Assembly: GCA_003053925.1 (NCBI GenBank)
Contig: QBKD01000001.1
Span: 310,001 to 374,000, forward strand
Direction of reading: 5' to 3'
Source of the DNA: Microbacteriaceae bacterium MWH-Ta3
GTDB taxonomy: Bacteria > Actinomycetota > Actinomycetes > Actinomycetales > Microbacteriaceae
DNA: 64,000 nt
This document shows, in pieces, positions 63,996-64,000 of the stretch (the stretch's first letter is position 1; each line of letters starts with the position of its first letter). Made by a program: the position numbers and the translations under genes. Below the pieces are notes generated by a model. That model saw only the letters and a list, made by a program, of their open reading frames with translations. It searched no databases and had not been told where the DNA came from.

Positions 63996-64000
63996 CGCAC

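Overview
The window reads as a 64 kb chromosomal segment of a high-GC Gram-positive bacterium (Actinobacteria), most likely the family Microbacteriaceae and probably a small-genome marine or freshwater member. The assignment rests on actinobacterial families (DUF4245, DUF4307, DUF501, Wag-type septum protein FtsB, Pmt mannosyltransferase), on GTG starts and on gene order. From memory, much of the order matches the Mycobacterium tuberculosis block from rsmI/pmt to ispH (about Rv1002c-Rv1110). No integrase, transposase, phage structural gene, rRNA or CRISPR array was seen.

Layout. 0-4.4 kb: an MFS transporter, a GntR regulator, and the glycolytic/gluconeogenic pair glpX and fba, divergently arranged. 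4.4-10.3 kb: a sugar or cyclitol operon (Gfo/Idh/MocA dehydrogenase plus TIM-barrel isomerase) under a LacI repressor with a perfect palindromic operator, then ispH and sucrose phosphorylase. 10.4-14.5 kb: operon xseA-xseB-DUF4245-carbonic anhydrase-fumC. 14.6-22.8 kb: phoH, a Z-prenyl synthase, hemolysin III, DUF4307, greA, ilvA, a YcaQ-type DNA glycosylase, htpX and lemA. 22.9-29.5 kb: a tRNA with UAA anticodon, NDH-2 with a lysine/alanine-rich tail, a subtilase, DUF501, ftsB, eno and hisS. 29.6-38.4 kb: a membrane protein, rplY-pth-mfd-mazG, gnd and a nitroreductase. 38.4-42.3 kb: a tightly overlapping four-gene operon (coiled-coil protein, four-helix membrane protein, OmpA lipoprotein, membrane-anchored trypsin-like protease) that I cannot match to a known system. 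42.5-51.3 kb: prs, glmU, tRNA-Gln, pstSCAB behind a tandem PHO box, an ABC-F ATPase and lspA. 51.2-56.3 kb: ispE, rsmA, tatD, metG, rsmI. 56.2-60.3 kb: an A/T-richer restriction-modification island (C5 methyltransferase, PLD nuclease, Z1 ATPase) wedged between rsmI and pmt. 60.4-64 kb: pmt, a compact structured RNA element, metY and a CoA-binding protein.

How it works together. Most of the window is core metabolism and information processing. The two accessory modules stand out: the four-gene envelope operon, which is the best candidate here for an undescribed system, and the MTase/PLD/Z1 module, a defence island of a family type already linked to restriction. A strong genome-wide signature is that at least 17 first genes of transcription units have a TANNNT-like -10 box exactly 6-7 nt before the start codon, which implies leaderless mRNAs. 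Four convergent gene pairs share a CTAG that serves as both stop codons, so there is no intergenic terminator between them.
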